A stretch of 64,000 bases of DNA from Cepaea nemoralis (Eukaryota; Mollusca; Gastropoda; Stylommatophora; Helicidae): assembly GCA_014155875.1 (NCBI GenBank), contig JACEFZ010004189.1:150001-214000 (forward strand), given 5' to 3'. The position numbers were made by a program, and so were the translations under genes. The first letter of the stretch is position 1. Every line of letters starts with the position of its first letter. The notes beneath the pieces are model-generated. The model was given only the letters and a program-made list of their open reading frames with translations, had not been told where the DNA came from and made no database searches. Below are positions 47,301 to 59,399 of the stretch, piece by piece.

Positions 47301-50300
47301 TAATGGATGATTGTATACATTTCTTCCACACTCTCCTACAGCATGATGATTGTAATTACATTCTTTCACACTCTCCTGTCGTCCATGATGATTGTATTAC
47401 ATTCTTCCACACTCTCCTACAGTCATGATGATTGTATTATTCTTCCACACTCTCCTACAGTCATGATGATTGAATTACATTCTTCCACACTCTCCTGTCG
47501 TCATAATGATTGTATTACATTCTTCCACACTCTCCTGTCGTCATGATGATTGTATTACATTCTTCCACACTCTCCTGTCGTCATGATGATTGTATTACAT
47601 TCTTCCACACTCTCCTGTCGTCATGATGATTGTGTTACATTCTTCCACACTCTCCTGTCGTCATGATGATTGTATTACATTCTTCCACACTCTCCTGTCG
47701 TCATGATGATTGTATTACATTCTTCCACACTCTCCTGTCGTCATGATGATTGTATTACATTCTTCCACACTCTCCTGTCGTCATGATGATTGTATTACAT
47801 TCTTCCACACTCTCCTGTCGTCATGATGATTGTATTACATTCTTCCACACTCTCCTGTCGTCATGATGATTGTATTACATTCTTCCACACTCTCCTGTCG
47901 TCATGATGATTGATTACATTCTTTCCAACACTCTCCTGTCGTCATGGATGATTGTATTACTATGCTTCCACACTCCTCCTGTCGTCATGATGATTGTAAT
48001 TACATTCTTCCACACTCTCCTGTCGTCATGAATGATTGTATTACATTCTTCCACACTCTCCTGTCGTCATGATGATTGTATACATCTCTTCCACACTCTC
48101 CTGTCGTCCATATGATTGTATTACATTCTTCCACACTCTCCTGGTCGTCATGATGCTTGTAGTACATTCTTCCACACTCTCCTGTCGTCATGATGATTGG
48201 CATTACATTCTTCCACACTCTTCCTGTCGTCATGATGATTGATGTACATTCTTCCACACTCTCCTGTCGTCATGATGATTGTATTACATTCTTCCACACT
48301 CTCCTGTCGTCATGATGATTGTATGACATTCTTCCACACTCTCCTGTCGGCATGATGATTGTATTACATTCTTCCACACTCTCTGTCGTCATGATGATTT
48401 GTATTACATTTCTTTCACACTCCCCTGTCGTCATGATGATTGTATTAAATTCTGTCCACACTCTCCTGTCGGCATGATGATTGTTATTACATCTTCCACA
48501 CTCTCCTGTCGGCATGATGATTGTATACATTCTTCCACACTCTCCTGTCGTCATAATGATTGTTATACATTCTTCCCACACCTCTCCTGGTCGTCATGAA
48601 TGATTGTATTGCATTTTCCACACTGTCCTGTCGCATGATGATGTATTACATTCTTCCACACTCTCCTGTCCGTCATGATGATTGTATTAACATTCTTCCA
48701 CACTCTCCTGTCGGCATGATGATTGTATTCATTCTTCCACACTCTCCTGTCGTCATGATGATTGTATTACATTCTTCCACACTCTCCTGTCGGTCATGAT
48801 GATTGTATTACATTTTCCATACTCTCCTGTCGGCATGATGATTGTATTACATTCTTCCACACTCTCCTGTCGTCATGATGATTGTATTACATTCTTCACA
48901 CTCTCCTGTCGTCATGATTATTGTATTACCAGTTCTTCCACACCCTCCTGTTGTCATGATGATTGTATTATATCTTCCACACTCTCCTGTCGTCATGATG
49001 ATTGCATTACTTCTTCCACACTCTCCTGTCGTCATGATGATTGGGTTTACATTCTTCCACACTCTTCCTGTCGTCATGATGATTTTATTACATTCTTCCA
49101 CACTCTCCTGTCGTCATGATGATTGTATTACATTCTTCCACACTCTCCTGTTGTCAAGATGATTGTATTACATTCTTCCACACTCTCCTGTCGTCATAAT
49201 GATTGTAGTACATTCTTTCACACTCTCCTGTCGTCATGATGATTGTATTAAATTATTTCACAATCTCCTGTCGTCATGATGATTGTATTACATTCTCCAC
49301 ACTCTCCTACAGTCATGATGATTGTATTACATTCTTTCACACTCTCCTGTCGTCATGATGATTGTATTACATTCTTCCACACTCTCCTACAGTCATGATG
49401 ATTGTATTATATTCTTCCACACTATCCTACAGTCATGATGATTGAATTACATTCTTCCACACTCTCCTGTCGTCATAATGATTGTATTACATTCTTCCAC
49501 ACTCTCCTGTCGTCATGATGATTGTATTACATTCATCCACACTCTCCTGTCGTCATGATGATTGTATTACATTCTTCCACACTCTCCTGTCGTCATACTG
49601 ATTGTGTTACATTCTTCCACACTCTCCTGTCGTCATAATGATTGTATTACATTTTTCCACAATCTCCTGACGTCATGTTGATTGTATTACATTCTTCCAC
49701 ACTCTCCCTACAGTCATGATGATTGTAATGCATTCTTCCACACTCTCCTGTCGTCATGATGATTGTATTACATTTTTCCACACTCTCCTGTCGTCATCAT
49801 GATTGTATTACATTCTTCCACACTCTCCTGTCGTCATGATGATTGTAGTACATTCTTTCACACTCTCCTGTCGTCATGATGATTGTATTACATTCTTCCA
49901 CACACTCCTACAGTCATGATGATTGTATTACATTCTTTCACACTCTCCTGTCATCATGATGATTGTATTACATTCTTCCACACTCTCCTACAGTCATGAT
50001 GACTGTATTACATTATTTCACACTCTCCAGTCGTCAAGATGATTGTATTACATTATTCCAAACTCTCCTACATTCATGATGATTGTAATGCATTCTTCCA
50101 CACTCTCCTGTCGGCATGATGATTGTATTACATTTTTCCACAATCTCCTGACGTCATGTTGATTGTATTACATTCTTCCACACTCTCCCTACAGTCATGA
50201 TGATTGTAATGCATTCTTCCACACTCTCCTGTCGTCATGATGATTGTATTACATTCTTCCACACTCTCCTGTCGTCATGATGATTGTATTACATTCTTCC

Positions 50301-53300
50301 ACACTCTCCTGTCGTCATGATGATTGTAGTACATTCTTTCACACTCTCCTGTCGTCATGATGATTGTATTACATTCTTCCACACACTCCTACAGTCATGA
50401 TGATTGTATTACATTCTTTCACACTCTCCTGTCATCATGATGATTATATTACATTCTTCCACACTCTCCTACAGTCATGATGATTGTATTACATTCCTTC
50501 ACACTCTCCTACAGTCATGATAATTGTATTACATTCTTCCACACTCTCCTGTCGTCATGATGATTGTATTACATTCTTTCACACTCTCCTGTCGTCATGA
50601 TGATTGTGTTACATTCTTCCACACTCTCCTGTCGTCATGATAATTGTATTACATTCTTCCACACTCTCCCAACAGTCATGATGATTGTAATGCATTCTTC
50701 CACATTCTCCTGTCGTCATGATGATTGTATTGCATTCTTCCACACTCTTCTACAGTCATGATGATTGTATTACATTATTCCACACTCTCCTACAGTCATG
50801 ATGATTGTATTACATTATTCCACAATCTCCTACAGTCATAATGATTGTGTTACATTCTTCCACACTCTCCTGTCGTCATGATGATTGTGTTACATTATTT
50901 CACAATCTCCTGTCGTCATGATGATTGTATTACATTTTTCCACACTCTCCTACAGTCATGATGATTGTATTACATTCTTTCACACTCTCCTGTCGTCATG
51001 ATGATTGTATTACATTCTTCCACACTCTCCTACAGTCATGATTATTGTATTATATTCTTCCACACTATCCTACAGTCATGATGATTGAATTACATTCTTC
51101 CACACTCTCCTGCCGTCATAATGATTGTATTACATTCTTCCACACTCTCCTGTCGTCATGATGATTGTATTACATTATTCCACACTCTCCTGTCGTCATG
51201 ATGATTGTATTACATTCTTCCACACTCCTGTCGTCATGATGATTGTATTACATTCTTCCACACTCTCCTGTCGTCATGATGATTGTATTACATTCTTCCA
51301 CACTCTCCTACAGTCATGATGATTGTATTACATTCTTTCACACTCTCCTGTCGTCATGATGATTGTATTACATTCTTCCACACTCTCCTACAGTCATGAT
51401 TATTGTATTACATTATTCCACACTCTCCTGTCGTCATGATGATTGTATTACATTATTCCACACTCTCCTGTCGTCATGATGATTGTATTACATTCTTCCA
51501 CACTCTCCTGTCGTAATAATGATTGTGTTACATTCTTCCACACTCTCCTGTCGTCATGATGATTGTATTACATTCTTCCACACTCTCCTGTCGTCATGAT
51601 GATTGTATTACATTCTTCCACACTCTCCTGTCGTCATGATGATTGTATTACATTTTTCCACACTCTCCTGTCGTCATGATGATTGTATTACCTTATTCCA
51701 CACTCTCCTGTCGTCATGATGATTGTATTACATTCTTCCACACTCTCCTGTCGTCATGATGATTGTATTACATTCTTCCACACTCTCCTGTCGTCATGAT
51801 GATTGTATTACATTCTTCCACACTCTCCTGTCGTCATGATGATTGTATTACATTCTTCCACACTCTCCCGTCGTCATAATGATTGTGTTACATTCTTCCA
51901 CACTCTCCTGTCGTCATAATGATTGTATTACATTCTTCCACACTCTCCTGTCGTCATGATGATTGCATTACATTCTTCCACACTCTCCTGTCGTCATAAT
52001 GATTGTATTACATTCTTCCACACTCTCCTGTCGTCATGATGATTGCATTACATTCTTCCACACACTCCTGTCGTCATGATGATTGTGTTACATTCTTCCA
52101 CACTCTCCTGTCGTCATGATGATTGTATTACATTCTTCCACACTCTCCTGTCGTCATGATGATTGTATTACATTCTTCCACACTCTTCCTGTCGTCATGA
52201 TGATTGTATTACATTCTTCCACACTCTCCTGTCGTCATAATGATTGTGTTACATTCTTCCACACTCTCCTGTCGTCATAATGATTGTATTACATTCTTCC
52301 ACACTCTCCTGTCGTCATGATGATTGTATTACATTCTTCCACACTCTCCTGTCGACATGATGATTGTATTACATTCTTCCACACTCTCCTGTCGTCATAA
52401 TGATTGTGTTACATTCTTCCACACTCTCCTGTCGTCATGATGATTGTATTACATTCTTCCACACTCTCCTGTCGGAATGATGATTGTATTACATTCTTCC
52501 ACACTCTCCTGTCGTCATGATGATTGTATTACATTCTTCCACACTCTCCTGTCGGCATGATGATTGTATTGCATTTTTCCACACTCTCCTGTCGGCATGA
52601 TGATTGTATTACATTCTTCCACACTCTCCTTTCGTCATGATGATTGTATTACATTCTTTCACACTCTCCTGTCGTCATGATGATTGTATTAAATTCTTTC
52701 ACACTCTCCTGTCGTCATGATGATTGTATTACATTCTTCCACACCCTCCCTACAGTCATGATGTTTGTAATGCATTCTTCCACACTCTCCTGTCGTCATG
52801 ATGATTGTATTACATTCTTCCACACTATTCTTCAGTCATGATGATTGTATTACATTATTCCACACTCTCCTACAGTCATGATGATTGTATTACATTATTT
52901 CACACTCGCTTGTCGGCATGATGATTGTATTGCATTCTTCCACACTCTCCTGTCGACATGATGATAGTATTACATTATTCCACAATCTCCTGACGTCATG
53001 ATGATTGTATTACATTCTTCCACACTCTCCTGTCGTCATGATGATTGTATTACATTCTTTCATACTCTCCTGTCGTCATGATGATTGTATTACATTCGTC
53101 CACACTCTCCTACAGTCATGATGATTGTATCACATTCTTCCACACTCTCCTACAGTCATGATGACTGTATTATATTATTTCACACTCTCCAGTCGTCAAG
53201 ATTATTGTATTACATTATTCCACACTCTCCTACATTCATGATGATTGTATTACATTCTTCCACACTCTCCTGTAGACATGATGATTGTATTACATTCTTT

Positions 53301-55628
53301 CACACTCTCCTGTCGTCATGATGATTGTATTACATTCTTTCACACTCTCCTGTCGTCATGATGAGTGTATTACATTCTTTCACACTCTCCTGTCGTCATG
53401 ATGATTGTATTAGATTCTTTCACACTCTCCTGTCGTCATGATGATTGTATTACTTTCTTTTACACTCTTCTGTCGTCATGATGATTGTATTATATTCTTC
53501 CGCACTCTCCCTACAGTCATGATGATTGTAATTCATTCTTCCACACTCTCCTGTCGTCATGATGATTGTATTACATTCTTCCACACTCTCCTTCAGTCAT
53601 GATGATTGTATTACATTATTCCACACTCTCCTACAGTCATGATGTTTGTATTACATTATTTCACACTCTCCTGACGTCATGATGATTGTATTACATTCTT
53701 CCACACTCTCCTGTCGTCATGATGATTGTATTACATTCTTTCACACTCTCCTGTCGTCATGATGATTGTATTAAATTCTTTCACACTCTCCTGTCGTCAT
53801 GATGATTGTATTACATTCTTCCACACCCTCCCTACAGTCATGATGATTGTAATGCATTCTTCCACACTCTCCTGTCGGCATGATGATTGTATTACATTAT
53901 TCCACAATCTCCTGACGTCATGTATATTGTATTACATTCTTCCACACTCTCCCTACAGTCATGATGATTGTAATGCATTCTTCCACACTCTCCTGTCGTC
54001 ATGATGATTGTATTACATTCTTCAACACTCTCCTTCAGTCATGATGATTGTATTACATTATTCCACACTCTCCTACAGTCATGATGATTGTATTATATTA
54101 TTTCACAATCTCCTACAGTCATGATGATTGTAGTACATTATTTCACACTCTATTGTCGGCATGATGATTGTATTGCATTCTTCCACACTCTCCTGTCGGC
54201 ATGATGATTGTATTACATTCTTCCACACTCTCCTGTCGTCATGGTGATTGTATTACATTCTTTCACACTCTCCTGTCGTCATGATGATTGTATTACATTC
54301 TTCCACACTCTCCTACAGTCATGATGATTGTATTACATTCTTACACACTCTCCTACAGTCATGATAATTGTATTACATTCTTCCACACTCTCCTGTTGTC
54401 ATGATGATTGTATTACATTCTTTCACACTCTCCTGTCGTCATGATGATTGTGTTACATTCTTCCACACTCTCCTGTCGTCATGATGATTGTATTACATTC
54501 TTCCACACTCTCCCAACAGTCATGATGATTGTAATGCATTCTTCCACATTCTCCTGTCGTCATGATGATTGTATTGCATTCTTCCACACTCTCCTACAGT
54601 CATGATGATTGTATTACATTATTCCACACTCTCCTACAGTCATGATGATTGTATTACATTATTCCACAATCTCCTACAGTCATAATGATTGTGTTACATT
54701 CTTTCACACTCTCCTGTCTTCATGATGATTGTATTAAATTATTTCACAATCTCCTGTCGTCATGATGATTGTATTACATTCTTCCACACTCTCCTACAGT
54801 CATGATGATTGTATTACATTCTTTCACACTCTCCTGTCGTCATGATGATTGTATTACATTCTTCCACACTCTCCTACAGTCATGATTATTGTATTATATT
54901 CTTCCACACTATCCTACAGTCATGATGGTTGAATTACATTCTTCCACACTCTCCTGTCGTCATGATGATTGTATTACATTCTTTCACACTCTCCTGTCGT
55001 CATGATGATTGTATTACATTCTTTCACACTCTCCTGTCGTCATGATGATTGTATTACATTCTTTCACACTCTCCTGTCGCCATGATGATTGTATTACATT
55101 CTTTCACACTCTCCTGTGGTCATGATGATTGTATTACATTCTTTCACACTCTCCTGTCGTCATGATGATTGTATTACATTCTTCCACACTCTCCTGTCGT
55201 CATGATGATTGTATTACATTCTTCCACACTCTCCTGTCGTCATGATGGTTGTGTTACATTCTTCCACACTCTCCTGTCGTCATGATGGTTGTGTTACATT
55301 CATCCACACTCTCCTGTCGTCATGATGGTTGTGCTACATTCATCCACACTCTCCTGTCGTCATGATGATTGTATTACATTCTTCCACACTCTCCTGTCGT
55401 CATGATGATTGTATTACATTCTTTCACACTCTCCTGTCGTCATGATGATTGTATTACATTCTTTCACACTCTCCTGTCGTCATGATGATTGTATTACATT
55501 CTTTCACACTCTCCTGTCGTCATGATGATTGTATTACATTCTTTCACACTCTCCTGTCGTCATGATGATTGTATTACATTCTTTCACACTCTCCTGTCGT
55601 TATGATGATTGTATTACATTCTTTCACC
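35352..55628. repeat. 40-bp satellite array (~20.3 kb, about 500 units)
   Basis: Every unit has ATTCTTCCACACTCTCCT, then GTCGTC or ACAGTC or TTCAGTC, then ATGATGATTGTATTAC (a clean example starts at 45481). The left end (35352-36030) is a separate subtype with TATCACATTC and CTTCAGTC. The middle and right use GTATTACATTC with GTCGTC, GTCGGC or ACAGTC. Several stretches are almost perfectly uniform (for example 45480-45900, 46380-46980, 47560-47900). Others carry many single-base indels (43260-43870, 45910-46340, 46990-47400, 47905-49060). The array ends abruptly at 55628 (TTTCACCACTATATAACG). Confidence 0.97.
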
Positions 55629-55639
55629 ACTATATAACG

Positions 55640-56785
55640 TTCGAATCACTTTATACATAACCTAACTATAACAATAGAACTCGTCTATAACGACATAACC
55701 CAACTATAACAATAGAACCCGTCTATAACGACATAACCCAACTATAACAATAGAACCCGTCTATAACGACATAACCCAACTATAACAATAGAACCCGTCT
55801 ATAACGACATAACCCAACTATAACAATAGAACCCGTCTATAACGACATAACCCAACTATAACAATAGAACCCGTCTATAACGACATAACCCAACTATAAC
55901 AATAGAACCCGTCTATAACGACATAACCCAACTATAACAATAGAACCCGTCTATAACGACATAACCCAACTATAACAATAGAACCCGTCTATAACGACAT
56001 AACCCAACTATAACAATAGAACCCGTCTATAACGACATAACCCAACTATAACAATAGAACCCGTCTATAACGACATAACCCAACTGTGACAATAGAACCC
56101 GTCTATAACGACATAACCCAACTATAACAATAGAACCCGTCTATAACGACATAACCCAACTATAACAATAGAACCCGTCTATAACGACATAACCCAACTA
56201 TAACAATAGAACCCGTCTATAACGACATAACCCAACTATAACAATAGAACCCGTCTATAACGACATAACCCAACTATAACAATAGAACCCGTCTATAACG
56301 TCATAACCCAACTATAACAATAGAACCCGTCTATAACGACATAACCCAACTATAACAATAGAACCCGTCTATAACGACATAACCCAACTATAACAATAGA
56401 ACCCGTCTATAACGACATAACCCAACTATAACAATAGAACCTGTCTATAACGACATAACCCAACTATAACAATAGAACCCGTCTATAACGACATAACCCA
56501 ACTATAACAATAGAACCCGTCTATAACGACATAACCCAACTATAACAATAGAACCCGTCTATAACGACATAACCCAACTATAACAATAGAACCCGTCTAT
56601 AACGACATAACCCAACTATAACAATAGAACCCGTCTATAACGACATAACCCAACTATAACAATAGAACCCGTCTATAACGACATAACCTAACTATAACAA
56701 TAGAACCCGTCTATAACGACATAACCCAACTATAACAATAGAACCCGTCTATAACGACATAACCCAACTATAACAATAAATCCCC
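55640..56785. repeat. 38-bp minisatellite built from two 19-bp halves (~30 units)
   Basis: The unit is CTATAACAATAGAACCCGT followed by CTATAACGACATAACCCAA. The halves share CTATAAC-A-A-A-CCC and must derive from a 19-bp ancestor. Units are almost identical; single variants occur near 56085, 56300, 56442 and 56690. It starts about 12-40 bp after the end of the 40-bp satellite. Confidence 0.96.
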
Positions 56786-57240
56786 TTGATACAGAACCTT
56801 TCAATAACGGAAAAAGCACCACTGTTACGACTGAACCCCACTATAACGATAGAACATCACTATAACGACATAATACCTCTATAACGGCAGAGTCCCTCTC
56901 TAACAAGATAATCCCTCTCTAAGGACAGAACTCCACTATAACGACAGAACCCCTCTAAAACAACATAACCTCTCTCTATCAACAGAACACCTTTCTAACG
57001 ACAGAATACCTCTATAAAGATAGAATCCCTCTATAACGACAAAACATCTCTATAACGACAGAACACATCTATAACTACAGAACACCTCTATAACGTCAGA
57101 ACCAAGCAATAATGACAGAAACTTTCTTTAAAGACGGAACACCTCTGTAACTAGAGAACACCTCATTACCGACAGAATCCCTCTATAACGACACAACACC
57201 TCCCTTTATAACGACATAATGCCTCTATAACGCACCAACG
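56786..57240. repeat. Degenerate continuation of the 19-bp repeat
   Basis: Irregular, diverged copies of CTCTATAACGACAGAACACC run up to about 140 bp before the ATG of the DUF229 gene. They probably represent the ageing edge of the array. Any promoter of the gene would lie in or next to this sequence; I see no clear core promoter element. Confidence 0.8.
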
Positions 57241-57380
57241 GCTAGACACCCCATAACCGGTGTCTTCATTAGACGTGTATATCTCCCATCAGATCCCATC
57301 AGATGGAATATAGGCAGTTTATTGATCTAGCCATTGAAATAGCCTGTGGATATCTTTAATGTATTGTGTATCTGTTACGA

Positions 57381-58645
57381 ATGTTCATTATTTATTGTCA
57401 AGGGAGACGGATCCAGTTTGCGAGACTGCTTGTATTTATCCTGGCGATGTGGCTGTTGGGATTTCTATTTATTGCAAACATCGATAGCGGCCGTTATTCT
57501 CCGAATAAATTCTCTGCCAGAGAGTTGACAGTTCTTGGTGACACTTCAAATGGAAACAACTGTAACTGCTCATTAAAAAAGGCAATTCTAGCTCCGTCTG
57601 CCCAACATGATCAGATTTCTCACACTTCTGGATTCTCAGGTGAACATCGCAATAAACTGAATGACACTGCACCGAAAGATTCCATGCATGAATGCACCTT
57701 TCCTGACCTTGATCCCTTTGACCCGGCAGTTATGGCAGCGACTGATTTCTTTCCTCCGGTCAGCTGTGAAGGTAGAGTTCCCAACCTGGTCTATGTAAAT
57801 GGGGATACGATTTATGTCAATCGCTCGAAAACATCTTCTGTTGGCGATCAGAATAACAAGTTTAAAGCCTGCAGGTACAGATCGATAGCCAGGAAGCCAG
57901 GTACTGACTTCGAGACAATTGTCCTCTTTAACAGCAGCTCATTTAACGATTCTATAACTCTCCGAGACAACGACGATAACCTTGTTGTAGAGTGTTATGG
58001 CAACAATAACACAGTTCTCTCCCGCTCTTACTTTAGTCTGATTCGTGTGAAGAAAGACCTGGAGATCAAATTACTTGAAAGACTTAAGACGCACATTGCC
58101 AAGAACTCACCTAAAGAAATCTTCAACGTTCTTATGCTCGGTATAGAAGGCAATTCTAAACAGAATTTCCAAAGACACATGCCTAAAGCCAGAAACTATC
58201 TGTTGAAGGTTCTAAATGCTGTGGAACTACACAAATATAACAAGGTAGGAGACCACACGTACCCTAACGTCATCCCGATTCTCACAGGCGAGACTGAACC
58301 AGAGCTATTCCTGAATCACAAGCCCTGGGATTTGAGATATTTTTTCGATGACGTCAACGATTATTTTCTGTGGAGCGATTTTAGCAGAGCCGGATACCGG
58401 ACTGGTCTGCTGTTAGACTCTACTAATGTAACAGCCTTTCACTACCAGAAGAAAGGTTGGAACAGGTCCCCTGTTGACTACTACTACAGAGCCACAATGC
58501 TAGAACTGGATCGTGATAAACTGATGAGACCCAACGATCCCAATTGTGTGGGGGACATTCCTGAAGTGACCTACAACTTTAACTTCTGGCTCCAGATGAC
58601 CTCAACCTTCAAGTACTCGCAGACGCAGCCGTTCTTTGGATACAG
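57381..58645 (+). CDS. DUF229-family protein, first recognised exon
   Basis: The exon encodes about 421 residues from ATG 57381 (MFIIYCQGRR). An earlier spliced exon cannot be excluded. Residues ~12-30 (FARLLVFILAMWLLGFLFIA) form a single hydrophobic segment after basic residues, as in a type II signal anchor, so the bulk should be luminal or extracellular. Several N-glycosylation sequons (NRS, NSS, NNT) fit that. The body resembles DUF229 proteins, a metazoan group in the alkaline phosphatase/sulfatase superfamily: PEIFNVLMLGIEGNSKQNFQ-like and FQRHMPKARNYLL, YPNVIPILTGE, FLWSDFSRAGYRTGLLLD, FWLQMTSTFKYSQTQPFFGY. The exon ends TACAG/GTTAGA at 58645/58646, leaving two bases of a split codon. 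The reading through to 58724 is intron. Substrate unknown. Confidence 0.85.
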
Positions 58646-58764
58646 GTTAGAGTGTTGCATGTCTTTGTGTTTACATCGAGTCTATGCTTACGTCTTCATT
58701 GGCTCACCCAACTGGCACTCTTAAACACGTTTTTTAAAGAATTTTGTATATTGTGCCCTTTGAT

Positions 58765-59010
58765 TCATTTGTTGCGACATTTCTTTATGGACTTTATTGG
58801 ACTTTTCCGGATTCTGTCTTGGATATCTAGACATTTTTCTTCGTACATAGCAGTCCTACCAGATATCGCAGCATCTTCCGCATTTCTCGTAGCTAGAAAC
58901 TTATTCAAGAAATTTCTAACCGTATAGCGATGAAGAGTATGTGTATCAGGAAATCTTGCTATAAATCTTTGAACAATCATCCGTGTGGATCGACCGCAAT
59001 TTCGAAACAC
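58765..59010 (-). pseudogene. Helix-turn-helix fragment of a transposase-like protein
   Basis: The minus-strand frame reads FRNCGRSTRMIVQRFIARFP, then DTHTLHRYTVRNFLNKFLAT. This resembles the N-terminal HTH region (DUF4817-like) of transposase-type proteins common in invertebrates. No catalytic domain follows. Family name uncertain. Confidence 0.45.
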
Positions 59011-59147
59011 TTGTCCAACAAAACGAAATATTTATTCCGTTCATAACACTATTCTGTTTGGAATGCAAAGAATTACTCCAGCAGACGACATCATTCGCTG
59101 CATATTGATTGACGATGGTATGTGCAGCACATGTTTGAAGATGTCAT

Positions 59148-59360
59148 GGTTTGATGTGTATGTTTATTTTTGAGACAATAAGACGATGATCAGTCCAACA
59201 TTCAGCACCACACGTGGATTTTGTCACCCGAACGTCTTGTCTGTCACTCCTCCTAACGATGATACAATAGGCCTAATAAGCCATCTTAGAACTCACGGCT
59301 CCATATTTTCAACCCTACAGGATGAAATGAATGGTCATCATCATTCTTGATGGACAGGCA
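59148..59360 (+). mobile_element. LINE-B copy with inverted 5' segment
   Basis: Bases 59148-59268 match the LINE-B endonuclease in minus orientation (VRRSDRQDVRVTKSTCGAE, then CWTDHRLIV-KINIH when translated on the minus strand). Bases 59269-59360 match the LINE-B 3' end in plus orientation (GLISHLRTHGS, MNGHHHS, stop, ATGGACA). The head-to-head join is the usual product of twin priming during insertion. No TSD was found. Confidence 0.7.
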
Positions 59361-59399
59361 ACTTTATTTTATAAATTTGTTCTACATACAAAGTGTAGT

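Noticed and set aside
35352..55628. Many reading frames of 60-145 codons with MYYILPHSP or HDDCITFFH-like repeats
   Set aside because: They are translations of the 40-bp satellite. The unit length is not a multiple of three and TGATGA is in each unit, so frames shift and stop regularly.
58646..58724. Extension of the DUF229 frame to the stop at 58724
   Set aside because: Residues after 58645 (LECCMSLCLHRVYAY) do not fit the family, and a good splice donor precedes them; the frame continues in phase at 62434.
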